Part shown: in pieces, positions 35,778 to 43,138 of the stretch
How positions within the stretch are numbered: the stretch's first letter is position 1
How the letters are laid out: every line of letters begins with the position of its first letter
Assembly (NCBI RefSeq): GCF_014836445.1
Contig: NZ_JACSQV010000007.1
Span: forward strand, 159,663 to 223,662
DNA length: 64,000 nt
Direction of reading: 5' to 3'
From: Cellulomonas avistercoris
GTDB lineage: Bacteria; Actinomycetota; Actinomycetes; Actinomycetales; Cellulomonadaceae
Notes under the pieces: model-generated
Seen by the model: the letters and a program-made list of their open reading frames with translations, nothing else
The model's database searches: none
Told to the model about the DNA's origin: nothing
Translations under genes and position numbers: made by a program

Positions 35778-36101
35778 TCACAGGAGTGGGGCGTGGTGCG
35801 CCCTGGCCAGGTAGTACGCGGGTGTCGTGCTGGGGAGCAGATCGATGACGACTGTCGTGCCCTCGCCGAGCATGGTCTCGGCATGCACCACGGCGCATGG
35901 AAGGCCGCGTTCAGGCGGAGGAGGGGCAACCGCGCGGAAGTTGGACGGGCGCCCGCTGGCGCGTTCAGTCTGGCCGACCCCATCGGGGCGTTTGCCCGGC
36001 CATCGTCCGGCGCGAACTTCCCGGAGGATGTCGAGCTCTCTTGCACTGCCCCTACCTGCTCCAAGCATCGGTTCGACATGCCAGTAGTGCCGGATGCGCA
36101 T
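35778..36101 (-). CDS. Hypothetical protein in the scar zone
   Basis: 107 residues (start MRIRHYWHVEPMLGAGRGSA, end VVIDLLPSTTPAYYLARAHH then APLL). Protein-like at the C-terminal half, but the ribosome site is weak and the start overlaps the 3' end of the IS-interrupted gene by 50 bases. It may be a fragment of something larger. No family recognised. Confidence 0.3.
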   Translation of the reverse strand: MRIRHYWHVEPMLGAGRGSARELDILREVRAGRWPGKRPDGVGQTERASGRPSNFRAVAPPPPERGLPCAVVHAETMLGEGTTVVIDLLPSTTPAYYLARAHHAPLL

Positions 36102-36182
36102 GTCCTACGAAGGCCGACATGGCGTAGAGAAGCGTGGATGTCGGGAGCGTCCCCAGCAGGTCGTGTAGCTCGCCGGTCGGTT

Positions 36183-37157
36183 CTAGGTGTACTGACCCGC
36201 AGCGTTGTTGACGCGGTCGATGGGTGTCAGTCCGCCGATGCCGAGGTGGGGTCGTTCCAGGTTGTAGTGCTGCAGCCACACGGGCAAGAGCGCGGAGCGC
36301 TCGTCGTTGGACTCGAAGACTCGCGAGTAGGCCCATTCGGTGGCCAGAGTGCGGTTGAGACGCTCCACCTTCCCGTTGGTCCAGGGGCAGTGCGGACGAA
36401 TGAACTTCTGCGCGATGCCCAGGTCGAGCGCAGTTCGGTGGAAGTCGCGTGAGTTGCGGTAGGCGAACGCGTTGTCGCTGATCACACGCTCGATCTGGAT
36501 GCCATGGGCCGCGTAGAACGCTGCTGTGCGGGTCAAGAAGCCGGCGGCAGTGGTGCCCTTCTCGTCGTCGTGAATCTCGGCGTAGGCCAGCCGGGAATGG
36601 TCATCGATCGCGGTGTGCACATAGTCGTAGCCCAGACCTCGTCTGTCTCGAGGTCGTTCGCCGCGCCCGTGCGCCTTCCACCCGCCCCCGTCGGGGATGC
36701 GACCGAGCTTCTTGACGTCGATGTGCACCAGCGAGCCCGGGTAGGGATGCTCGTATCGGTTCGCCGAACGACGCGTGGCGCGAATCAGCTGACCGGTCAA
36801 AGGGTCGCACTCGGCCAGCCGGGGAACCTGATGGCGGGCCAGGATCCGGCCCACCGTGGAGGCTGGCAGACCGAGGTGGTGCCCGATCCAGACTGGTCCA
36901 CGACGCGACAGCATCCGCGCGATCCGCACCCGCGTCTCAAGACACGGCGCCGTGCGAGCCGGGTGGCTACGAGCCACGCTCGAGCGGTCGGCCAGCCCGG
37001 GGCGACCCTCCAGCTGCCAACGACGCCACCACCGCCACGCCGTGGTCCGAGAGATGCCCATCTCCGCCGCGACATGCGCGACGGGACGACCAGCCGCGAT
37101 CCGCTGCACCAACACGAACCTGCCGGCAGGGGTCAACCGGGCATTAGCGTGAGACAC
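36183..37157 (-). CDS. IS481-family transposase
   Basis: 324 residues. An N-terminal helix-turn-helix (VAHVAAEMGISRTTAWRWW) is followed by an integrase-type DDE core: the first aspartate in VHIDVKKLGR, the second in ERVISDNAFAY and the glutamate in GKVERLNRTLA. The end RPHLGIGGLTPIDRVNN is typical of the family. The stop codon TAG is formed by the target-site duplication outside the element itself; the element's own last codon is inside the inverted repeat. The protein therefore depends on the NCTAGN target for its correct C-terminus. Confidence 0.93.
   Translation of the reverse strand: MSHANARLTPAGRFVLVQRIAAGRPVAHVAAEMGISRTTAWRWWRRWQLEGRPGLADRSSVARSHPARTAPCLETRVRIARMLSRRGPVWIGHHLGLPASTVGRILARHQVPRLAECDPLTGQLIRATRRSANRYEHPYPGSLVHIDVKKLGRIPDGGGWKAHGRGERPRDRRGLGYDYVHTAIDDHSRLAYAEIHDDEKGTTAAGFLTRTAAFYAAHGIQIERVISDNAFAYRNSRDFHRTALDLGIAQKFIRPHCPWTNGKVERLNRTLATEWAYSRVFESNDERSALLPVWLQHYNLERPHLGIGGLTPIDRVNNAAGQYT
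36188..36213. repeat. IS481-type left terminal inverted repeat
   Basis: 26 bases that are the perfect reverse complement of 37225-37250. The transposase 3' end runs through it, so the last codons of the gene are fixed by the repeat sequence. Confidence 0.9.
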
Positions 37158-37224
37158 GAGAGACCTCCGAGTGTTCGAGCCGGGTTCCTAAGCAGTCCCA
37201 ACTCGACCCGGAGGTCTCTCGCTA

Positions 37225-37250
37225 CGTCAACAACGCTGCGGGTCAGTACA
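37225..37250. repeat. IS481-type right terminal inverted repeat
   Basis: Perfect reverse complement of 36188-36213, starting 68 bases upstream of the transposase ATG (37157) and followed by the second copy of TCTAGG. Confidence 0.9.
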
Positions 37251-37510
37251 TCTAGGAGCAGGGTGAATGGGTCCGGCTCGGACGCGACCACGCGGAGCTC
37301 GCCCACATCTCGCTTCGGCTCAGGGTGCGCGCGGAGCGACCGGCGAAACGGATCCAGTACGCGGTCTTCGCCGGAGTACACCTCGTCGCGCCAGTCGTCC
37401 TCGGGGTCAGCCAGCCCTGGCGGTGACGTCGCTGCCCATGCGGACGCAGCCCGGCGGAGCTCGCGGTCTAGCAGTGTCAGTGCCTGGGCCGAGCCCCGTG
37501 CCTGCAGATG

Positions 37511-39124
37511 TCAGCTGTGGGCTCCCACCACCTCGATGAGCTCGCGCGACTGGGCGACGATGGCGTCACGCCACGCCTCGAACGTCGCGTCCGTCACGGC
37601 GAAGTCCGTGGCGAAGTGCTGCATGTCCGGGGTGTGGATGTGCCCCGCCGGGATGCCGAGCCCCGCCAGGTCGCGCAGCAGCGTGTTGCGGTACGCCGAC
37701 TCGTTCGAGAGGTAGGCGCCGCCTCCGCCGCTGCGCGCGCACGAGTCCTCGGGCGGAGGTGTCGGCTCGACGGCGGGCGGATACGTGTCCTCGCGCTGGA
37801 AGGCGTCCTCCAGATCCCGGGAGTCGCAGCTGGGGAAGTACGTGTAGTTCGTGTTCCACAGCACGCCGAACGCGACCGACTCGTCCTCCCACCTGTCGCC
37901 CGGCGGTCGGGGGACGTCTGCGCCCGTGCGCGCCTCGATCATCTGCTCGATCGGCAGAGTCGACGCGGTCCACTGCGGCGGATCCGTCAGCCTGTCGCCG
38001 CCACCCCACCGCGCCGGCACCTGCGTGTTACAGCCGGGGTTGTCCTTCGCGAGCTGCGGGGCGCTCGTCAGGGGCGCGGGCGGGCAGGGCGCGAAGTCGT
38101 CGTTCCCGGCGACATCGCCGTGGTAGCGGCCGTTCCACTGCTCGAGGGCGAAGAAAGCGCCGCCCGCCTGGCTCATGGTGATCGACGCGTCCAGCTGGGC
38201 GTCGCCGGCCTCCATCAGCGGCCCGACCGTGTCCTCCAGGTACCCGCGCTCGAACTCGGGGTAGTTGACCGGCAAGGTGTACGCCTCGTAGTGCACCGTC
38301 GTGCCGTCGGGAGCCATCGTCGTCGTCCCGTCGATCGCCAGGGCGGTCGCGCCGGACGGGTTGCCGTGCCGGATCTGGTTGCCGACCGTGCCCCGCGCCC
38401 GGCCCGTGTCGCCGTCGTCCAGCGCGAAGGGGTCGAACCCGCTGACTAGCACCCGCTTCACCTGGTCGCCCGTCGGCAGGTCGATGTCGTGCATGCCCCG
38501 GGCCGCCCGGTCAAAGGCATCGACCAGCGACGCCCGCTCCTCGGTGGAGAGCGTGAAGTCCGGGCTCCACTGGTGCAGCACGGACATGGCCTCGAGCCGC
38601 GTCCAGTACAGCGGGCGGTCGTCGCTCGCCGGCAGCTCCCCGGCGACGCCGTCGGTCGACTGGGCGCGCGCGACGGCGTGCCGCCACAGCTCGGTGCCCA
38701 GGCGCTCGACGACGGTCGTCGCGTCGGCCAGGGAGTCCTGCCTGCAGACCTCCTCGGCGAGGGCGGCGGTGAACTCACCGAACCCGGCGCCCTGGACCAT
38801 CGTGCGGGCGAACGTGCGGTCGGCGGGCTGCGACGGGTCCGCCTCGTCCGGCAGGACGGCCGTGAGGCGTTCCTCCTCGACCGTGACAGGCAGCGAGGCG
38901 TCGGTGCAGCCCTCGGGCGCGAACCCGGCGACGATCGTGCTGAGCTCGTCGGACGCCTCGTCGAGGGCGGTGGTCGACCGCTCCTGAGGCGCGAACTGCG
39001 CGGGCGAGCAGCCGACCAGCAGCACAGGACCGAGCACCAGCGCCAGGCCGGCGGCGACGTGCGCCCTCCGCCGCGAGCATGCACCCGGTCGAGCGTGCGG
39101 AGAACGGCCGGGCACACGACGCAT
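37511..39124 (-). CDS. Lipoprotein with pyroglutamyl-peptidase (C15)-like domain
   Basis: 537 residues from an ATG at 39124 preceded by GGAAGGA. A twin-basic start, a hydrophobic helix and the lipobox LLVGC give a membrane-anchored exported protein. A helical part of about 170 residues follows. Then KRVLVSGFDPFALDD and RHGNPSGATALAID match the start of pyrrolidone-carboxylate peptidases (VLVTGFxPF...NPS). The C-terminal IPAGHIHTPDMQHFATDF keeps the family's final histidine region, but a large insert with several cysteines (FAPCPPAPL, NPGCNTQV, PSCDSRD) separates the parts. Normal C15 enzymes are about 215 residues and cytoplasmic, so this is an unusual exported version. Confidence 0.75.
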   Translation of the reverse strand: MRRVPGRSPHARPGACSRRRAHVAAGLALVLGPVLLVGCSPAQFAPQERSTTALDEASDELSTIVAGFAPEGCTDASLPVTVEEERLTAVLPDEADPSQPADRTFARTMVQGAGFGEFTAALAEEVCRQDSLADATTVVERLGTELWRHAVARAQSTDGVAGELPASDDRPLYWTRLEAMSVLHQWSPDFTLSTEERASLVDAFDRAARGMHDIDLPTGDQVKRVLVSGFDPFALDDGDTGRARGTVGNQIRHGNPSGATALAIDGTTTMAPDGTTVHYEAYTLPVNYPEFERGYLEDTVGPLMEAGDAQLDASITMSQAGGAFFALEQWNGRYHGDVAGNDDFAPCPPAPLTSAPQLAKDNPGCNTQVPARWGGGDRLTDPPQWTASTLPIEQMIEARTGADVPRPPGDRWEDESVAFGVLWNTNYTYFPSCDSRDLEDAFQREDTYPPAVEPTPPPEDSCARSGGGGAYLSNESAYRNTLLRDLAGLGIPAGHIHTPDMQHFATDFAVTDATFEAWRDAIVAQSRELIEVVGAHS

Positions 39125-39244
39125 GCAGCGAGTTCCTTCCGAGCGACTACGGGGCGACACCGATGATCTAGCTCGCTCGAGCCTCTCACAGGCCAGGAGT
39201 CGGCCGACCGGAGGCAGGCCCACACGGCGTTTCCGCAGTTCAGG

Positions 39245-39317
39245 TGGGCCCCGTGGGGATCGAACCCACAACCCGCGGATGAAGAGTCCGCTGCTCTGCC
39301 AGATGAGCTCGAGGCCC
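39245..39317 (-). tRNA. tRNA-Lys (anticodon CUU)
   Basis: A 73-nt cloverleaf almost identical to the one at 20396: acceptor GGGCCTC with GGGGCCC, anticodon loop CTCTTCA, same T-arm. Discriminator A, no encoded CCA. Just 5' of it (39318-39335) are two further tandem copies of its first eight bases. Confidence 0.94.
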
Positions 39318-39727
39318 AGAGGCCCAGAGGCCCGGGTGATGAGGGGTTTCGTTGTGGAATCCGAGGGACAACACCCGTGTCGTCCGCGTGCGCCCGGTGA
39401 GGGGCGCTGTGGGGGACGGATCGACGGTACAGGCTGGTCAGGGCCGGTGGGGGTGTGGGCGCGAGGGTGGTCGCGCGACGTGCGTCCTCGGAGACGGGGT
39501 CGGTGGAACCCTCGGGATAACGGCGATGTGGTTCGGCATGGCCATGAGGTGCATGTGCCGCTTGGATTAGCCGATCTAGGGGGGCATGCAGGTGTTCGGT
39601 CGGTCGACGGCGCTTCCTTGCGGCCCTGCGGGGGTCACCCCTTCGGCCTTCCTTGTCGTTGGTCACCTCTAGCGTCATCGCACCGCCAGTCGGTTTCCGC
39701 GCGGTGGCCAAGAGGAGGGGGTGGGCA
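39318..39727. other. Non-coding flank of tRNA-Lys(CUU)
   Basis: Starts with tandem GAGGCCCA units ending in GAGGCCCGGG. The rest has no convincing gene, ribosome site or structure. The G+C level is high but codon periodicity is absent. Confidence 0.5.
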
Positions 39728-39920
39728 GTGAGCGAGATCGGCGACGAGCTGGCCCGCGTGGGCGGCGCGTTCGAGCAGCCCACGCCCGGCCTGCTGCACC
39801 AGACGCAGGCACGCACCGTGGTCGCGGTCTTCCGTGCCTGCGTCGGACGGGACGCACCCGCGATCCCCACCGCACGGCTGCACACCGTACGAGCCGCGAT
39901 CCGCCCTCCGGGGTGCAACG
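39728..39920 (+). pseudogene. 5' fragment resembling DUF3375 (JetA-like)
   Basis: A GTG at 39728 opens a frame with VSEIGDELARVGGAFEQPTP, LLHQTQARTVVAVFRACVGR and APAIPTARLHTVR. The HPT-LL...VVxxFRxxFGRD...IPxxRLH pattern is that of the N-terminus of DUF3375 proteins, the JetA component of Wadjet-type systems. After about 60 residues sense is lost. No jetBCD genes are near, so this would be a stranded 5' fragment. The comparison is from memory and tentative. Confidence 0.3.
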
Positions 39921-39971
39921 CCGCGTACCCTTGGAGATGCCGCAGGCTGGAGCTAATCCACTCATGTCCCA

Positions 39972-40005
39972 GAGGCCCGGGCAGACACTCACTGAGACAA
40001 GCCTC
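39972..40005. repeat. tRNA-Lys-associated motif, copy 3
   Basis: GAGGCCCGGG and TCACTGAGACAAGCCTC, followed directly by a hairpin and the 3' end of nuclease copy 2, the same order as beside tRNA-Lys(UUU). Confidence 0.6.
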
Positions 40006-40031
40006 GAGAGAACTTTCGAGAGAGCCCCTGC

Positions 40032-40465
40032 TCAGCCCTGCGCGTCCGGGCACCCAGGGTACGCGGGCCGCGAGGTCAGGTCGGGGCCGTCGTCGTGGAC
40101 GTGTCCGGGGGTTGCCGGAGCCTCGTCGAGGAGCCGCCGCAGGGTCGGGTCGTCGGCCGGGACGACCCGCAGGAGCCTGCTCCGAGCGTCGACTGCGAGT
40201 TGCGACGTCCGGACGATCAGCAATGTCAGGCCGTGGGCCGGGACGAGGGAGCGTCTGCGCTCGTCGTAGATCCGACGCTGCTCTCCGCGGTGCACACCGC
40301 TGACGGTGAGCCGGTCCGGCTTGTCGACGTGCGTGACCGGGTGGTCGTGCTGACGCTCGTCGACCTCGACGACCAGGGAGAGGTCGGGCCCGTAGGAGTC
40401 CACCGGCAGGTAAGGGCGGCGTCCTGACGTCCGAGGGCATGCGCTCCGTCGCGGAGGGTTCTCAT
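40032..40465 (-). pseudogene. DUF559/Vsr-like nuclease gene, copy 2 (frameshifted)
   Basis: The best preserved of three copies. The ATG at 40465 overlaps the stop of a fragment upstream (ATGA) and gives MRTLRDGAHALGRQDAALTC. About 50 bases in, the coding sense shifts frame and continues as RRPYLPVDSYGPDLSLVVEV, DERQHDHPVTHVDKPDRLTV, SGVHRGEQRRIYDERRRSLV, PAHGLTLLIVRTSQLAVDAR to a stop at 40032. The hydrophobic strand with D...EVDE and a following QH is like DUF559/Vsr nuclease folds (inference). Read from an internal GTG at 40403 a 123-residue product remains possible. Confidence 0.55.
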
Positions 40466-40645
40466 GCCTGCACCTCCTCTGACGGTCGTGCCGTCGGGAT
40501 GTCCTCAGCGAGCGGCGGAGTTGACGACGTCTCGAGCGCGGCCGCCACTGCTTCGAATTCCGTCAGTGCAGCAGTGAGGTCCTCGAAGATCTCCCGGGCG
40601 ATGATCTGCGGTGCCGGGCGAGTTATCGAGGTCCTCCCGGGATCG
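40462..40645 (-). pseudogene. 3' fragment upstream of nuclease copy 2
   Basis: A frame without its own start gives SITRPAPQIIAREIFEDLTA then ALTEFEAVAAALETSSTPPL to a stop that overlaps the nuclease ATG. The overlap says the two were once an operon. The rest of the gene was lost where the SUKH gene ends (40658). Confidence 0.3.
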
Positions 40646-40657
40646 TCGCTGTTGGGC

Positions 40658-41329
40658 CTAGTCCAGGGGGAGGAAACGTGGGTCGCGTGGGCCTTGCAGG
40701 TCGATGTAGGCCGCGGGGTTGCCGAGCAGGTCGGCCGGGACGCGGGAGCGGTCGGTGACCCAGTGGCCGGATGCGGAGGGCACTGCGTGCCAGGTGGTCG
40801 CTTCGATGGCAAGCAGTCGGGTCCACCACTCCACCACCTCGGGCAGCCCGTGGGCGATCACGGGAGAGTTGTAGCCCATGGTCTCGCGCTCCTTCAGGAT
40901 CACGCCGGGGCGGGGCGGTGCAGGAGCCAGGTCGGCGGCCAGCGCCACGCCGTGATTGCTGAGCACGGGCATCCACGAGGCGGGCCAGAAGTGCTCGGCC
41001 GGCATCTCCGGCGGTTCGGCAACACGTCGGGCGGTCTCGCGCTCGAGGCGCCACTCCCGAAGCGCCCCGTCCATCGAGAAGAAGTGCCACGAAGGCGCGA
41101 TCTCCGGTGCCGCATACCCCGCCGGCGGGGTCATGCCGTCGTGCCAGGACCACCACGCGACGAGCTCGTCGGGCAGGACAAGGCCGGGGAACGCGTCGGC
41201 GACCGCTGCCGCTGGGTCCGGGTGCGGCGGGGCGAGCCGCGCGGCGACGTCGGGGGCGTGCGCGCGCAGCTGATCCTCGTAGGCCCGGTACTGCTCGAGC
41301 GCTGCGTCGAAGGCCGTCACGGTGCGCAC
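40658..41329 (-). CDS. SMI1/KNR4 (SUKH superfamily) protein
   Basis: 223 residues from GTG 41329 (GTG 41320 is an alternative). Family pattern: LPDELVAWWSWHDGMTPPAG in the first third, a buried hydrophobic SWHFFSMDGALREW, MPVLSNHGVALAADL and VEWWTRLLAIEATTWH. SUKH proteins are immunity proteins for polymorphic toxins or phage-related proteins. Immediately upstream on the same strand a frame without a start (GFFSNCGVKKEGGAFLVVPL, ending LPTSRACAP) stops with a TGA that overlaps GTG 41320, which could be the tail of a lost toxin or partner gene. Strong lower-case evidence for transfer: it lies between two copies of the nuclease remnant. Confidence 0.82.
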   Translation of the reverse strand: MRTVTAFDAALEQYRAYEDQLRAHAPDVAARLAPPHPDPAAAVADAFPGLVLPDELVAWWSWHDGMTPPAGYAAPEIAPSWHFFSMDGALREWRLERETARRVAEPPEMPAEHFWPASWMPVLSNHGVALAADLAPAPPRPGVILKERETMGYNSPVIAHGLPEVVEWWTRLLAIEATTWHAVPSASGHWVTDRSRVPADLLGNPAAYIDLQGPRDPRFLPLD

Positions 41330-41455
41330 GCCCGCGACGTCGGCAGTGTTCCCGGTGCCGGTGCTTCGACGGTCCCGGGGAGGAGGAGGGGGACCACGAG
41401 GAACGCGCCTCCTTCCTTCTTGACACCGCAGTTAGAGAAGAACCCGCGCGGGGCA

Positions 41456-41501
41456 GTGAATGTCTGCTTGTCCCAGAAGCCCGGGACGAGCAGACGTTCA
41501 C
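41456..41501. repeat. Large inverted repeat (17 of 19 pairs) around motif copy 4
   Basis: GTGAATGTCTGCTTGTCCC at 41456-41474 pairs with 41483-41501 with two G-T type mismatches and an eight-base loop. It overlaps the tRNA-Lys-associated motif. It could be a transcription terminator or an element end. Confidence 0.5.
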
Positions 41502-41514
41502 TGAGGCAGGCCTC
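41476..41514. repeat. tRNA-Lys-associated motif, copy 4
   Basis: GAAGCCCGGG and TTCACTGAGGCAGGCCTC, a slightly decayed version of the motif at 20462, 35663 and 39972. Followed by nuclease remnant copy 3. Confidence 0.55.
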
Positions 41515-41534
41515 GAGAACTTTCGAGAGAACTC

Positions 41535-41803
41535 TGGCCAGCGGTGCGCGTCCGGGGACGCAGGATACGCGGGTGGCGAGGTCAGGTCGGGGTCATCTTC
41601 GTGGCCGTCCCCCAGGAGCCTGCTCCGAGCGTCGACCGCGAGTTGCGCCGTCCGGACGATCAGCAACGTCAGGCCGTGGGCCGGGACGAGGGAGCGTCTG
41701 TGCTCGTCGTAGATCCGACGCTGCACTCCGCGGTGCACACCGCTGACGGTGAGCCGGTCCGGCTTGTCGACGTGCGTGACCGGGTGGTCGTGCTGACGCT
41801 CGC
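41535..41803 (-). pseudogene. DUF559/Vsr-like nuclease remnant, copy 3
   Basis: Nearly identical in DNA to copy 2 over DRLTVSGVHRGVQRRIYDEH and PAHGLTLLIVRTAQLAVDAR, but with an internal deletion of about 85 bases and a lost 5' half (homology stops at 41803). Same strand and same 3' flank as copy 2, so the SUKH gene between them looks like a cassette between direct repeats. Confidence 0.5.
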
Positions 41804-42036
41804 GTCGCGCTGCGGGTCATGTGGGTCCTCGGCGTCGGCCACGCGGTGCTCGTCGTGACGACGCCAGGAACGCGTGCCGGCGTGGTCACGACCCCCCGGC
41901 GGGGTGCCTCGTGTGGCGTCGGGTGATGTTGGAGGCGAGATTCCGGCGGTGCGTACCGCGGCCGCGTACCGCTCGCTAATGTGAACAAATCGGGCGTCGC
42001 GACCGGCGTGGTGCCTGCCGTTCATCGGGGGATCTC

Positions 42037-42363
42037 ATGGCTCGTCTGCGACTGACACTGACCGCGGCCGCGATCGCGGGTGCCGCGCTGCTCGCCTCCG
42101 CGGGACCCGCCGCGGCATGCCCCGCCGATCCGCGCGCCGACCCGGTGACGTGGGAGTACGACGGCGTCTACGACTGCTCGAAGGCGACCGTGGGCCACGG
42201 CGTGCGCACGTACACCAAGCCGTCGCCGGTGGCCTTCGTCGTCATCAGGACGGGCGGGACGTACTTCGTGAGCGACCTGGGTGACGCCAACGAGGGCGAC
42301 CGCACCTACACGTTCGACAGGAGCATCCGCTTCGTCATCACGTGCAACTTCACCGATGCGTAG
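42037..42363 (+). CDS. Small secreted protein
   Basis: 108 residues. A signal peptide (MARLRLTLTAAAIAGAALLA with an ASAGPAAA cleavage region) is followed by about 80 residues with three cysteines (AACPAD, VYDCSK, ITCNFT). The mature part resembles short actinobacterial exported proteins of beta structure. GGGGGATCTC precedes the ATG. No family recognised. Confidence 0.65.
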   Translation: MARLRLTLTAAAIAGAALLASAGPAAACPADPRADPVTWEYDGVYDCSKATVGHGVRTYTKPSPVAFVVIRTGGTYFVSDLGDANEGDRTYTFDRSIRFVITCNFTDA

Positions 42364-42571
42364 GAGCCACCTGCCGGGGCCTCGCCCGGTCCCGGACCCA
42401 GATCGCGGCCGGCCTGGCCCGGGTCGTCTGACGGGTTCCTTGAGCCGATGCCCTGGGCGACGCCGACCCGGGGTCGGCTGCGTCGGTCAGGCACGCGGGC
42501 TCGCGGGACCGCCCGCAGATCGGTCCGCCGAACCGCCTCGGGACGTGCCGGTACGCCGCTATCGTCCGAAG

Positions 42572-43105
42572 ATGAGGTCGACGCCGAAGGTGACGCTGAC
42601 GGTGGGGGCGCTGCTCGTCGGCGTCGCGTGGGCACTCGCGGCGTGCTCGGGCGGCGACGCGCCCGCCGGTCCGTCTGGCACCCCGCCGGGCAACCAGCCC
42701 TCCGACGGCACAGGCCACCTCGAGGTGTCGGACCTCGAGGACCCGCCCCAGCCCGGACACTTCACGGCCGAGCCGACCACCGTCGTCGCACGTCTCGGCG
42801 TGACCCCGGGCGGGTGCGTGACGGTGGAGGTGGACGGGGTCGAGCGCCTGCCCTTCTGGCCGAGCGGCACCCAGGTCGAGGAGGACCCCGACGACCTCGG
42901 CAGCTACGTCGTGACCCTGCCCGACGGCACGTCCCTGCGAACCGGTGACTCCTTCGAGGCGGCGGCGGTCGTCGACGACGCGCTGCCGTTCGGGGAGGAG
43001 TCGCAGCCGCCGGGCAAGGTGGCCACCCTGGTCGACTTCTGCGCGGTCGACGCGGCACCCGTGGCGTTCTTCGACGCCACGACGATCCACCCGCCGGTCG
43101 ACTGA
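42572..43105 (+). CDS. Lipoprotein of unknown function
   Basis: 177 residues. MRSTPKVTLTVGALLVGVAW followed by LAACSGG gives a lipobox with the cysteine near residue 25. A proline/glycine linker then leads to a beta-rich mature domain with a cysteine pair (GGCVTVEV and DFCAVD) that could form a disulfide. No clear family. Next to the secreted protein and the protease gene, all on the plus strand. Confidence 0.7.
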   Translation: MRSTPKVTLTVGALLVGVAWALAACSGGDAPAGPSGTPPGNQPSDGTGHLEVSDLEDPPQPGHFTAEPTTVVARLGVTPGGCVTVEVDGVERLPFWPSGTQVEEDPDDLGSYVVTLPDGTSLRTGDSFEAAAVVDDALPFGEESQPPGKVATLVDFCAVDAAPVAFFDATTIHPPVD

Positions 43106-43138
43106 CCGCGGGTCTCCTCACCCAAGGTGGATGTGCAC

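Larger units (their letters stand above)
36188..37250. mobile_element. Intact IS481-family insertion sequence (about 1063 bp)
   Basis: Ends with 26-bp perfect terminal inverted repeats starting TGTACTGACCCGCAG (36188-36213 and 37225-37250). It is flanked by a 6-bp direct duplication TCTAGG at 36182-36187 and 37251-37256, which matches the NCTAGN target known for IS481. One complete transposase gene. A second inverted repeat (CGAGAGACCTCC at 37157 with its complement at 37211) lies in front of the transposase and could form a hairpin that limits read-through or translation. Confidence 0.9.
36052..37510 (-). pseudogene. Gene interrupted by the IS481-family element, N-terminus missing
   Basis: If the element and one copy of its target duplication are removed, the minus-strand frame continues unbroken from about 37510 to the stop at 36052: LDRELRRAASAWAATSPPGL, ADPEDDWRDEVYSGEDRVLD, VVASEPDPFTLLLEPTGELH, then DLLGTLPTSTLLYAMSAFVG. 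The join is exact to the base, so the insertion is recent. Upstream the frame opens directly behind the in-frame TGA of the pyroglutamyl-peptidase-like gene with no proper start, so the gene had already lost its beginning. GTG at 37381 would give an 86-residue product. Family not recognised. Confidence 0.5.

Noticed and set aside
39125..39271. N-terminal extension of the pyroglutamyl-peptidase-like lipoprotein through the tRNA
   Set aside because: It would translate a tRNA gene. The ATG at 39124 has a ribosome site and leads straight into a lipoprotein signal.
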